A stretch of 5,436 bases of DNA from Clostridia bacterium (GTDB lineage Bacteria > Bacillota > Clostridia > Saccharofermentanales > UBA5734): positions 1 to 5,436 of the forward strand of contig RZZF01000140.1 of NCBI GenBank assembly GCA_009929975.1. The letters are read 5' to 3'. This document shows, piece after piece, positions 1-5,211 of this stretch. Under the pieces are notes generated by a model. The model was not told the DNA's origin and ran no database searches. It worked only from the letters and a program-made list of their open reading frames with translations. The position numbers and the translations under genes were made by a program. Numbering within the stretch: position 1 is the first letter of the stretch; every line of letters begins with the position of its first letter.

Positions 1-1
1 C

Positions 2-73
2 GAGCAGCGCCTCCACGACGCTCGCCGGCAAGCGACGTGTCTGGCCGCGATCGGCACGCATGGCCGGTCATAA
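2..73 (+). CDS. Possible C-terminal end of an upstream gene (partial)
   Basis: Reading frame 2 is open from the left edge to a TAA at 71-73, giving 23 codons that end in ...AAIGTHGRS. Codon third positions are mostly G or C, as in the neighbouring genes. If real, this gene overlaps the DUF368 start at 60 by 14 bases. That would fit translational coupling, because no Shine-Dalgarno sequence is visible before that start. The fragment is too short to recognise a family. The other two plus frames and one minus frame are also open over these 60 bases, so this is a weak call. Confidence 0.3.
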   Translation, partial: EQRLHDARRQATCLAAIGTHGRS

Positions 74-908
74 GACACCGACCGAACAGAACAAGTCAAG
101 GGCCGCGCTCACACGCAGCCCTCTTTCCCGCCAGCCGCTGTCCCGTTTCCTCAAGGGCCTGCTGGTGGGAGTGATTATCGTGCTGCCGGGTATGAGCGGC
201 GGGACGCTGATTCTGATGCTGGGACTCTATGAAGCTCTGATGCAGGATCTATCGCATATCAGGATCCTGCCCTGGCTGACCTTCGCGGCGGGTCTGGCCA
301 TCGGTATGATAGCCAGCGGCTGGTTGTTCACCTTCGCGCTGGCGACGTATACAACGTATATTCTGGCGTTTTTGCTCGGCTGCGTTGTCGCGTCGGTTCA
401 CTCGATCACCCGCGACAGCCGCCATTTCAGAACCAGCCACCTGATCGCGCTGCTCATCGGCGGGCTCACGGGGTTTCTGCTCAGTGAAACCGCATCTTTT
501 TCCATCGGGGCACAGGGACAGCCGCATCTGCTCCTGACACTGTCAGTCTCGGCGCTGGCCAGCGCGGCGATGATCCTGCCCGGAGTTCCCGGCAGTTCCG
601 TGTTCATAATCGCCGGCATCTATGACGATATCATGGCGGCACTGGCCCGCTTTGACTGGCAGATTCTTCTGCCGGTCGCCATCGGCGGAATCGCCGGAGT
701 CTTCGCCCTGTCAAACCTGTTCAGCCATCTTTATCGACGCTGGCAGGGGCCGCTCAGCTGGCTGTTCGCGGGATTGATTCTCGGTTCAGCCCGCATGCTG
801 GTTCCGGCAAAGATCGGACATCCGCTGCTATTCGTGCTTTGTGTCATCGCCGGCCTTGCCCTGACGATTATCTGGGAGACCCGGAGCAGCGGCCAGAAGG
901 CCGCCTGA
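60..908 (+). CDS. DUF368 family membrane protein, putative undecaprenyl phosphate translocase
   Basis: This 282-residue polytopic membrane protein belongs to the DUF368 family. The family diagnostics are RFLKGLLVG followed by the loop LPGMSGGT (residues 42-49), and a second related loop ASAAMILPGVPGSS (167-180). The paired PG loops suggest two homologous halves. Hydrophobic segments lie at about 33-60, 72-95, 98-115, 127-142, 158-188, 202-220, 234-247 and 256-271. DUF368 proteins (PopT) have been reported to flip the lipid carrier undecaprenyl phosphate back across the cytoplasmic membrane for cell envelope synthesis; that role is transferred from the family. Length is typical. ATG 60 is the only usual start codon in frame before the first membrane segment. 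It has no Shine-Dalgarno sequence and the frame stays open to the window edge, so the true start could lie further left. The basic tail at residues 1-30 precedes the conserved region. The gene converges on the ferredoxin operon with 16 bases between stop codons. Confidence 0.9.
   Translation: MAGHKTPTEQNKSRAALTRSPLSRQPLSRFLKGLLVGVIIVLPGMSGGTLILMLGLYEALMQDLSHIRILPWLTFAAGLAIGMIASGWLFTFALATYTTYILAFLLGCVVASVHSITRDSRHFRTSHLIALLIGGLTGFLLSETASFSIGAQGQPHLLLTLSVSALASAAMILPGVPGSSVFIIAGIYDDIMAALARFDWQILLPVAIGGIAGVFALSNLFSHLYRRWQGPLSWLFAGLILGSARMLVPAKIGHPLLFVLCVIAGLALTIIWETRSSGQKAA
889..904. other. Stem-loop at the 3' end of the DUF368 gene
   Basis: GCGGCC (889-894) and GGCCGC (899-904) form a perfect 6-bp GC stem with an AGAA loop, ending just before the DUF368 stop codon. 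No T-run follows on either strand, so it is not a standard intrinsic terminator. It is the only hairpin noticed between the two convergent genes and might slow or stabilise transcript ends. It may equally be chance in GC-rich coding sequence. Confidence 0.3.
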
Positions 909-924
909 TCACCTGGGAGGGCTT

Positions 925-1410
925 TCAGGCCAGACGGTCCAGCAGTACCTGTACCGCGTCACGCGGAAAATCGTCCGGAAGCTCCATTTTCAGCAAGGAC
1001 TCCAGCAGCTGGCGGGTCGGTGCCCCCTGGGGCAGCATATACCCCGATTCACGGTAGCAGTCTTCCGCCAGAATCCGGCAGGACCGGGCCAGCGCGGCCG
1101 CGAGCCGTCGCTGCTGAGCGCTTTCGGCATTCCGGCTGATCGTCCGGGCGATGGTTTCCTGCCGTACCTTCGAGGCAGCCAGCGTCTGAAGCGTATCGAC
1201 CACCGCCGCTGTTTTCGGCTGCTGCGGCGCGAAATTGCGCGGGATCAGAGAGATCGCGTGAGACGGGCAGGCATCAACACACAAACGACAGCCGTCCAGA
1301 CATTTCGCAAAATCGATCTGGCCATTTTCCGTATTGGTCGCGCCGGTCGGACAGATATACAGGCAAAGACAATCCTTGGTACATAGGCTGATATTTCGAA
1401 CCGCGTGCAT
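925..1410 (-). CDS. Ferredoxin-like protein with two 4Fe-4S motifs and a helical C-terminal domain
   Basis: The 161-residue soluble protein has two cysteine motifs at its N-terminus. The first is C10-x3-C14-x-C16-x3-C20-Pro and the second is C37-x3-C41-x2-C44-x3-C48-Pro. Both depart from the classical CxxCxxCxxxCP spacing but keep four Cys and the trailing Pro, so two 4Fe-4S clusters are likely. Residues about 66-161 hold no Cys pairs apart from C131 and C138. They look helical and charged (e.g. AESAQQRRLAAALARSCRIL), unlike a bare ferredoxin. It presumably carries electrons in the cytoplasm. A GGGGAGG ribosome site (1418-1424, 7-nt spacer) inside the end of the preceding gene supports the ATG at 1408-1410. 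Only two bases separate that gene's TGA from this ATG, so the pair is one operon and probably translationally coupled. The exact electron donor and acceptor are unknown. Confidence 0.85.
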   Translation of the reverse strand: MHAVRNISLCTKDCLCLYICPTGATNTENGQIDFAKCLDGCRLCVDACPSHAISLIPRNFAPQQPKTAAVVDTLQTLAASKVRQETIARTISRNAESAQQRRLAAALARSCRILAEDCYRESGYMLPQGAPTRQLLESLLKMELPDDFPRDAVQVLLDRLA

Positions 1411-1412
1411 GA

Positions 1413-1877
1413 TCAGGCCTCCCCTGTGATTTTCAGCAGTTTGCTGTTGGGTACTTTACAGATCGGGCAGATATCCGGCGGTGTGTCACCGATGAAGATG
1501 AAGCCGCAGATATCGCAGACCCACAACTGTGTCTGTTCGATCAGGCCGTCCTGCTGTTTTTCATAGCGGGCTAGAACAGATTTCTGGATGCTGGTGGTTT
1601 TACCGCCCCAGGTCAGCGCGCGCAGCGCGCCCCGGTCAGGCTCCTTCGCCGCGGCAGCCTTTGCCTGCGCTGACGGATCGGCCAGATCGGCCTGAATCGC
1701 GCTGGCCAGATCGGCCAGGCTGGCTTCCTGTACCGGTTCGGTGTGCCCGCTGAACCAGTCAGCAAGCCGTCGAAATTGTCTGGATTCTTCTGTGAGCCAT
1801 TGTTTTTCGCTGGTTCTGGCCAGATTTGAGCAGATGGCACTCAGCTCGGGCCAGGACATGGTATCCGGTTGGCGCAT
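1413..1877 (-). CDS. Rubrerythrin-type rubredoxin-domain protein
   Basis: This 154-residue protein ends in a rubredoxin-like iron site: C121-x2-C124-x12-C137-x2-C140 in a WVCDICGF...CPICKVP context. The short 12-residue spacing is that of the rubrerythrin C-terminal domain, not of free rubredoxin. The N-terminal 115 residues are helical, with an Ala/Asp-rich stretch at about 52-78 containing a small 8-codon duplication. They contain only one His (H45) and no ExxH pair, so a ferritin-like diiron centre as in true rubrerythrin is not apparent. A mononuclear Fe(SCys)4 electron carrier, perhaps serving a peroxide-reducing partner, is the likely role; the partner is not known. The start is fixed by AGGAGGT at 1884-1890 with a 6-nt spacer; Met7 lacks such a site. 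It is the first gene of a minus-strand operon with the ferredoxin-like gene and is transcribed from the divergent promoter region. Confidence 0.82.
   Translation of the reverse strand: MRQPDTMSWPELSAICSNLARTSEKQWLTEESRQFRRLADWFSGHTEPVQEASLADLASAIQADLADPSAQAKAAAAKEPDRGALRALTWGGKTTSIQKSVLARYEKQQDGLIEQTQLWVCDICGFIFIGDTPPDICPICKVPNSKLLKITGEA
1680..1716. repeat. Short tandem duplication within the rubredoxin-domain gene
   Basis: The 13-mer GGCCAGATCGGCC occurs at 1680-1692 and again at 1704-1716, a 24-base (8-codon) period. On the minus strand it gives the imperfect peptide repeat LADLASAI / QADLADPS in the linker between the helical N-terminal part and the iron domain. It keeps the frame, so it is a local in-frame duplication within the gene. 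Confidence 0.6.
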
Positions 1878-1910
1878 AAGTTGACCTCCTTGCCGTGTGA
1901 CTGTAATTCA

Positions 1911-1919
1911 AGCATAACA
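1911..1919 (-). promoter_or_regulatory. Predicted extended -10 promoter for the rubredoxin/ferredoxin operon
   Basis: On the minus strand the sequence reads TGTTATGCT, a TG-n-TATGCT extended -10 (4 of 6 matches to TATAAT). It lies 33 bases upstream of the ATG and 20 bases upstream of the Shine-Dalgarno site. This predicts transcription start near 1904 and a leader of about 27 bases. No convincing -35 is seen; the best-spaced hexamer is the weak TAACAC at 1934-1939. The element is itself the left arm of the inverted repeat. Confidence 0.45.
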
Positions 1920-1943
1920 CAGGGCTGTCCGGTGTGTTATGCT
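1911..1943. promoter_or_regulatory. Perfect 11-bp inverted repeat in the divergent promoter region, probable operator
   Basis: AGCATAACACA (1911-1921) and TGTGTTATGCT (1933-1943) are exact reverse complements separated by 11 bases, so the arm centres are 22 bp apart, about two helical turns. This is a plausible site for a dimeric or tetrameric regulator. It lies midway between the divergent start codons and overlaps the predicted -10 elements, so binding could control both operons together. It does not match the Rex, FNR/CRP or PerR consensus sites I know. No T-run follows, so a terminator is unlikely. Confidence 0.65.
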
Positions 1944-1951
1944 GTTATTAT
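1943..1951 (+). promoter_or_regulatory. Predicted extended -10 promoter for the DUF362/flavodoxin operon
   Basis: TGTTATTAT is a TG-n-TATTAT extended -10 element with five of six matches to TATAAT. Predicted transcription start is near 1958, giving a leader of about 32 bases. There is no good -35 at 16-18 bases upstream, which is tolerable for an extended -10. An alternative is the overlapping TGTTATGCT at 1935-1943. Both touch the right arm of the palindrome. Confidence 0.5.
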
Positions 1952-1977
1952 CCGTTCTTTCGGAAAAACTCCATACC

Positions 1978-1983
1978 GAGGTG
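1978..1983 (+). promoter_or_regulatory. Ribosome binding site deciding the DUF362 gene start
   Basis: GAGGTG lies 6 bases before the ATG at 1990. It favours this start over the in-frame ATG at 1939, which lies inside the right arm of the operator and upstream of the predicted transcription start. Confidence 0.75.
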
Positions 1984-1989
1984 AATACA

Positions 1990-3087
1990 ATGAAATCAAC
2001 TGTTTTATACGCACCGATGGCGTATGCGCGTTATGAAGAGAATCAGACGCTGCCCGCCCGCTTCTCCCGCATGCTCAACCAGTCAGGCCTGGCGGAAAAA
2101 GTTCGCGGCAAAACGGTCGCGATCAAGATGCATGTCGGATCAGGCACATCCTATTCCACCATTCCTCCGGTCTTTGTCCGTAAACTGGTCGACTTCATCA
2201 AGTCAAACGGCGGAGACTGCTTCATCACCGATCATTATGTCCACAACCGCCATCCCGAACATCGCGGCTATACAGAGACCAATCTGGGCTGTCCCATTCT
2301 CGAAGGTTGCGGCCACCTGGGCCGGTATTTCTATACCCGTGATGTTCACTTCAATACCTTCCGCCATGTCGATGTGGCCGGCCTGATCCATGACGCGGAT
2401 TTCATGATCGACTTCTCGCATGTCAAAGGGCACGGTGCCTGCGGATTCGGTGGTGCCTGCAAGAATATCGCGATGGGCTGTGTGACAGACCGCACCCGCC
2501 ATGAGATCCATGCCCTCGAGGGGGGGCTTGTCTGGGACGCGGAAAAATGCATTCACTGCGACAAGTGCATTGAAGCCTGCAACCATGACGCCAACAGCTT
2601 TTCCGAACCGGGAAAAAACGGTGTATATGAAGTGAATTATCACCACTGTACCCTGTGTCAGCACTGCGTCAAGGTCTGCCCGACCGGCGCGATCACCCTG
2701 GACTCGCACGACTACAAGGATTTCCAGACCGGCATGGCCATCTGCACCCGCGAAGTTCTTGAGACCTTCGAACCCGGCAATGTCTACTATATCAACGTGC
2801 TGACCGCGATTACCGCCCTGTGTGACTGCTGGGGCATGACAACACCGGCACTGGTGCCCGATCTCGGCATCATGGCCAGCGATGATCTCGTCGCGATTGA
2901 ACGGGCCAGCCTGGACGCGATCAAAATAGAAGATCTGATCCCGGTCGGCGTACCGAAGGGGATGGAGCTGAGCGGAGAGGGACATCTGTTCGAGCAGCTG
3001 CACGGGAAAAACCCCTATATCCAGCTGGAGGCACTGGAAAAAGAAGGCCTCGGCACACAGGATTATGAATTGAAGACCGTCCGCTGA
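1990..3087 (+). CDS. DUF362 domain protein with two 4Fe-4S ferredoxin motifs
   Basis: This 365-residue cytoplasmic protein shows DUF362 features: a VAIKMHVGS stretch (43-51), SHVKGHGACGFGGACKNIAMGC (143-164, with Cys 151, 157 and 164), and a conserved tail around DCWGMTTPALVPDLGIMASDD (279-299). Inserted in the middle is a bacterial ferredoxin pair: C187-x2-C190-x2-C193-x3-C197, followed by Asn rather than Pro, and C220-x2-C223-x2-C226-x3-C230-Pro. Such proteins are common in anaerobes and are often annotated as uncharacterised iron-sulfur proteins; their reaction is not established. The extra cysteines 101, 107, 278 and 280 could bind metal or be active residues. No signal peptide or membrane segment is seen. 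The start was chosen at 1990 by its ribosome site and gives a length normal for the family. It heads an apparent two-gene unit with the flavodoxin-domain gene 70 bases downstream, diverging from the rubredoxin/ferredoxin operon. Confidence 0.88.
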   Translation: MKSTVLYAPMAYARYEENQTLPARFSRMLNQSGLAEKVRGKTVAIKMHVGSGTSYSTIPPVFVRKLVDFIKSNGGDCFITDHYVHNRHPEHRGYTETNLGCPILEGCGHLGRYFYTRDVHFNTFRHVDVAGLIHDADFMIDFSHVKGHGACGFGGACKNIAMGCVTDRTRHEIHALEGGLVWDAEKCIHCDKCIEACNHDANSFSEPGKNGVYEVNYHHCTLCQHCVKVCPTGAITLDSHDYKDFQTGMAICTREVLETFEPGNVYYINVLTAITALCDCWGMTTPALVPDLGIMASDDLVAIERASLDAIKIEDLIPVGVPKGMELSGEGHLFEQLHGKNPYIQLEALEKEGLGTQDYELKTVR

Positions 3088-3095
3088 CCGGACGG
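3077..3095 (+). other. Hairpin over the DUF362 stop codon
   Basis: CCGTCCG (3077-3083) and CGGACGG (3089-3095) form a perfect 7-bp stem around a CTGAC loop that contains the TGA stop. No T-run follows, so it is not an intrinsic terminator. It could set the relative levels of the two genes by processing or attenuation, or protect an mRNA end. The function is inferred only from position. Confidence 0.4.
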
Positions 3096-3157
3096 CAGCA
3101 TCCACTCAGACAAGTCAGGCAACGGGCTTTCCAGGTGTCGGAACAGGAGGTCATCGA

Positions 3158-3661
3158 ATGAAACTGCTGATCGTATACGGAACAAAAGCCGGCGCGACCG
3201 CCCACTGCGCGGAAAAAATCCGCCAGCAGCTGCCGGACGGACTTCGTGAAAACGCGGATCTGACGGATATCCGCCAGCTGAACCGCAGAAAAATAACTGA
3301 ATATGATGCCTTCGTTATCGGCACACCGATCTATATGGGCCGTATTCATGGCAAAATTCGCCGTTTCTTCCAGCGCTATCGCAAACGGCTGCTGGATAAA
3401 CCGCTTCATCTTTTCATCTGCAGTCTAGCCCCCGGCGCGGAAGGTGTCACGCTGTTCCGCCAGAAGGCTGATCCCGATCTGTTCGAGCACGCGGCCCAGG
3501 TCAGTCAGCTGGGCTGTGAGATCCATCCGGACCGGATGAACGCGTTCTATCGCTTCATCATTCAGAAAATCATGGAGACAGAAAAGCCGGAAGTCGGCCT
3601 GCGTGATGACGATATCGCGGCGTTTGCCCGGGGGATCGCATCCGGCTCATCCCCTTCCTGA
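3158..3661 (+). CDS. Flavodoxin-domain protein, HemG-like
   Basis: This 167-residue protein has the flavodoxin fold layout. Strand MKLLIVYGT leads into the FMN phosphate loop GTKAGAT (8-14). Then comes DAFVIGTPIYMGRIHGKIRRFF (50-71), matching the flavin-stacking loop of the HemG/Flavodoxin_5 family, and a third loop SLAPGAEG (89-96). The C-terminal YRFIIQKIM and FARGIA stretches also resemble E. coli HemG (recalled, not aligned by software). FMN-dependent electron transfer is therefore likely. Protoporphyrinogen oxidase activity is not claimed, because no heme genes are near and this subfamily is widespread in anaerobes. AGGAGGT (3145-3151, 6-nt spacer) fixes the start. The gene follows the DUF362 gene by 70 bases with no terminator between, so they are probably co-transcribed and the two products may exchange electrons. 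A strong terminator follows. Confidence 0.86.
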   Translation: MKLLIVYGTKAGATAHCAEKIRQQLPDGLRENADLTDIRQLNRRKITEYDAFVIGTPIYMGRIHGKIRRFFQRYRKRLLDKPLHLFICSLAPGAEGVTLFRQKADPDLFEHAAQVSQLGCEIHPDRMNAFYRFIIQKIMETEKPEVGLRDDDIAAFARGIASGSSPS

Positions 3662-3686
3662 CCGGCCTGTCATGAAAGAACGAACG

Positions 3687-3728
3687 GGCGTCCTCTGAAC
3701 CACTCTTCAGGGGACGTCTTTTTATTTT
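3687..3728 (+). terminator. Intrinsic terminator of the DUF362/flavodoxin operon
   Basis: GGCGTCCTCTGAA (3687-3699) pairs with TTCAGGGGACGTC (3706-3718) over 13 positions including two G-U pairs, around the loop CCACTC. The T-rich run TTTTTATTTT (3719-3728) follows directly. It lies 26 bases after the flavodoxin-gene stop and separates this operon from the transporter gene. Confidence 0.92.
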
Positions 3729-3768
3729 GCCATTTCGTCTGTGCAGGCGAAAAATATCAATACGGTTA

Positions 3769-3798
3769 TCGTCAGAACCGCCGGGTCTGTGCTATATT
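3769..3798 (+). promoter_or_regulatory. Predicted promoter of the MFS transporter gene
   Basis: An extended -10, TGCTATATT (3790-3798, hexamer TATATT), lies 18 bases after a partial -35, TCGTCA (3769-3774, 4 of 6 matches to TTGACA). Transcription would start near 3805, with a leader of about 27 bases before the ATG at 3832. The preceding terminator supports independent transcription. A short inverted repeat, CGGTT/AACCG (3763-3767 and 3776-3780), surrounds the -35 but is too short to call an operator. Confidence 0.55.
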
Positions 3799-3831
3799 GG
3801 AAACATCGCGCTGAAAGAGGGTTTAAACAGG

Positions 3832-5142
3832 ATGAATCACCTTACTGGAACCAAGCACCGGCAGGCCTTGATGCTCTATCTGGTCATACTGGCGATGGCG
3901 GCTCTCGGAGCTGGTCTTTCCGATAATATTTTATCCAACTATTTCAAGGATGCTTATCAGGTGACGGCGTTCCAGCGCGGTCTGATTGAAATTCCCCGTG
4001 AGGCGCCGGGTGTGATCGGCGTTTTCATTGTCACCGCGCTGGTCGCGCTGGGCGATATCCGTATCGCCGCCATCGCCCAGGCTCTGATGATTGTCGGCCT
4101 GCTGTTTCTCGGCTTTCTGACACCCCCCTACGCCATCATGCTGGTCTTCATATTCATTCATTCGCTCGGCGGCCATATCTGGTATCCACTCCAGGACAGC
4201 ATCGGCATGCAGCTGATCCGCGATGACCGGCAGGCCGGCAAAACCGTCGGCAATTACAAAGCGATCAGCACCGCCTTTGGCATGCTGGCCTCCCTGATCG
4301 TCTTCTTTGGTTTTCGCTATAATATTTTCAGTTTCACGACACCGGTCAAATATATCTTCCTGCTCTCAGCGGCGATTTTTGCTATCGCACTCTTGCTGCT
4401 GCTCTGGCTGCGCCGCATGCAGCTGAGCCAGCCGGCACCGGATGAGACCGCTGAAGCGACGCCTGTACCGGAGACGGGTGAAACGATCCCGCTGCCTGTC
4501 CAGCCCGCGCTGCAGCGAACAGCCCTGACCGGCCGCATGAAGTTCATCTTCCGCCGCGAATATAAGTATTACTATATCCTGGCCATTGTCTTCGGTGTCC
4601 AGAAGCAGATCATGTTCGTTTTCGCCCCATGGGTACTGATCGAATTGCTCAATAAAAAGGCGGATACGCTGGCGATGCTCAATATCATCGCGTCTCTCAT
4701 CGGCATATTTTTCATTCCGGCCCTCGGGCGGCTGCTGGACCGCTTCGGTATTCGCAAAATGCTTTACGCGGACGCACTGTCATTCATAGTGGTCTATCTT
4801 CTTTATGGTTTCTTCAGCGCCGGATTTGACGGCGGATTCCTGGCTCGGGCCGGACTTCCGGTCATCTTCGTCTTCGGACTTTTCATCATTGACCGGATGT
4901 CGATGCAGATGGGGATGATCCGCTCTTTGTATCTGCGCAACATCGCGCTCAGGCCTTCCGATATCGGTCCGACCCTGACCATGGGACAGAGTATGGACCA
5001 TATTGTCTCGATTCTCTGTGCCACACTGGGCGGAATCGTCTGGAGCGCCTGGGGTCCGCAATATGTTTTTTTTCTGGCGGCTCTGTTCTCCGGAATCAAT
5101 TTCATCGTCGCCCGCATTGCCAATATCAATGAATCTGCGTGA
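3832..5142 (+). CDS. Major facilitator superfamily (MFS) transporter
   Basis: This 436-residue inner-membrane protein has about twelve predicted helices: roughly 12-32, 57-75, 78-96, 100-117, 145-163, 172-193, 247-270, 281-300, 309-330, 340-356, 388-405 and 409-428. A Pro/Glu-rich central cytoplasmic loop (about 195-245) divides the two six-helix halves, as usual in MFS. The second half has a clear motif A, GRLLDRFGIRKM (299-310), between helices 8 and 9; the first-half counterpart is degenerate (ALGDIRI, 72-78). A charged stretch, FQRGLIEIPREAPG (47-60), precedes helix 2 and probably belongs to the subfamily. The substrate cannot be deduced. The ATG at 3832 was chosen over an in-frame ATG at 3727, which lies in the T-run of the preceding terminator and upstream of the promoter. 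GAGGG at 3817-3821 serves as a ribosome site with a long 10-base spacer. It appears to be a single-gene unit and ends at a bidirectional terminator. Confidence 0.9.
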   Translation: MNHLTGTKHRQALMLYLVILAMAALGAGLSDNILSNYFKDAYQVTAFQRGLIEIPREAPGVIGVFIVTALVALGDIRIAAIAQALMIVGLLFLGFLTPPYAIMLVFIFIHSLGGHIWYPLQDSIGMQLIRDDRQAGKTVGNYKAISTAFGMLASLIVFFGFRYNIFSFTTPVKYIFLLSAAIFAIALLLLLWLRRMQLSQPAPDETAEATPVPETGETIPLPVQPALQRTALTGRMKFIFRREYKYYYILAIVFGVQKQIMFVFAPWVLIELLNKKADTLAMLNIIASLIGIFFIPALGRLLDRFGIRKMLYADALSFIVVYLLYGFFSAGFDGGFLARAGLPVIFVFGLFIIDRMSMQMGMIRSLYLRNIALRPSDIGPTLTMGQSMDHIVSILCATLGGIVWSAWGPQYVFFLAALFSGINFIVARIANINESA

Positions 5143-5153
5143 CGAATCAACAC

Positions 5154-5180
5154 AAAAGGCGGCTGAACAGCCGCCTTTTT
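5154..5180. terminator. Bidirectional intrinsic terminator
   Basis: GGCGGCT (5158-5164) and AGCCGCC (5169-5175) form a perfect 7-bp stem with a GAAC loop, flanked by AAAA on the left and TTTTT on the right. Each strand thus has a GC stem followed by a T-run. It lies 11 bases after the MFS stop and about 30 bases after the stop of the convergent minus-strand gene, so it probably ends both transcripts. Confidence 0.92.
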
Positions 5181-5211
5181 CATGTTTCCGATTCACACGA
5201 CGGGCTGTGGT

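Noticed and set aside
1..61. Minus-strand frame starting at the ATG complementary to 59-61 and running off the left edge
   Set aside because: Its translation (MRADRGQTRRLPASVV...) looks protein-like. However, it has no ribosome site, its start codon overlaps the opposing DUF368 ATG, and only 20 codons are visible, so it cannot be supported.
1939..1989. Longer DUF362 start at the ATG at 1939
   Set aside because: It would begin inside the right arm of the operator and ahead of the predicted transcription start. The ATG at 1990 has a proper ribosome site, and family homology begins there.
2203..3105. 300-codon open frame on the minus strand opposite the DUF362 gene
   Set aside because: It lies wholly antisense to a gene with clear Fe-S motifs and a good ribosome site. 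Its translation has no recognisable domain and it is a typical shadow frame of GC-rich coding DNA.
3158..3661. Assignment of the flavodoxin-domain gene as hemG (protoporphyrinogen oxidase)
   Set aside because: The fold and several motifs are HemG-like, but no heme biosynthesis gene is nearby and members of this family in anaerobes are generally uncharacterised flavodoxins.
3763..3780. CGGTT/AACCG inverted repeat near the MFS promoter as an operator
   Set aside because: Five-base arms with an 8-base gap are expected often by chance; only the position over the -35 is suggestive.
3727..3831. Longer MFS start at the ATG at 3727
   Set aside because: It begins in the T-run of the upstream terminator and precedes the predicted promoter; the added 35 residues look unlike an MFS N-terminus.
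4780..5196. Two overlapping minus-strand open frames opposite the end of the MFS gene
   Set aside because: They run through the bidirectional terminator and opposite well-supported transmembrane coding sequence. Their translations are charged and show no domain.
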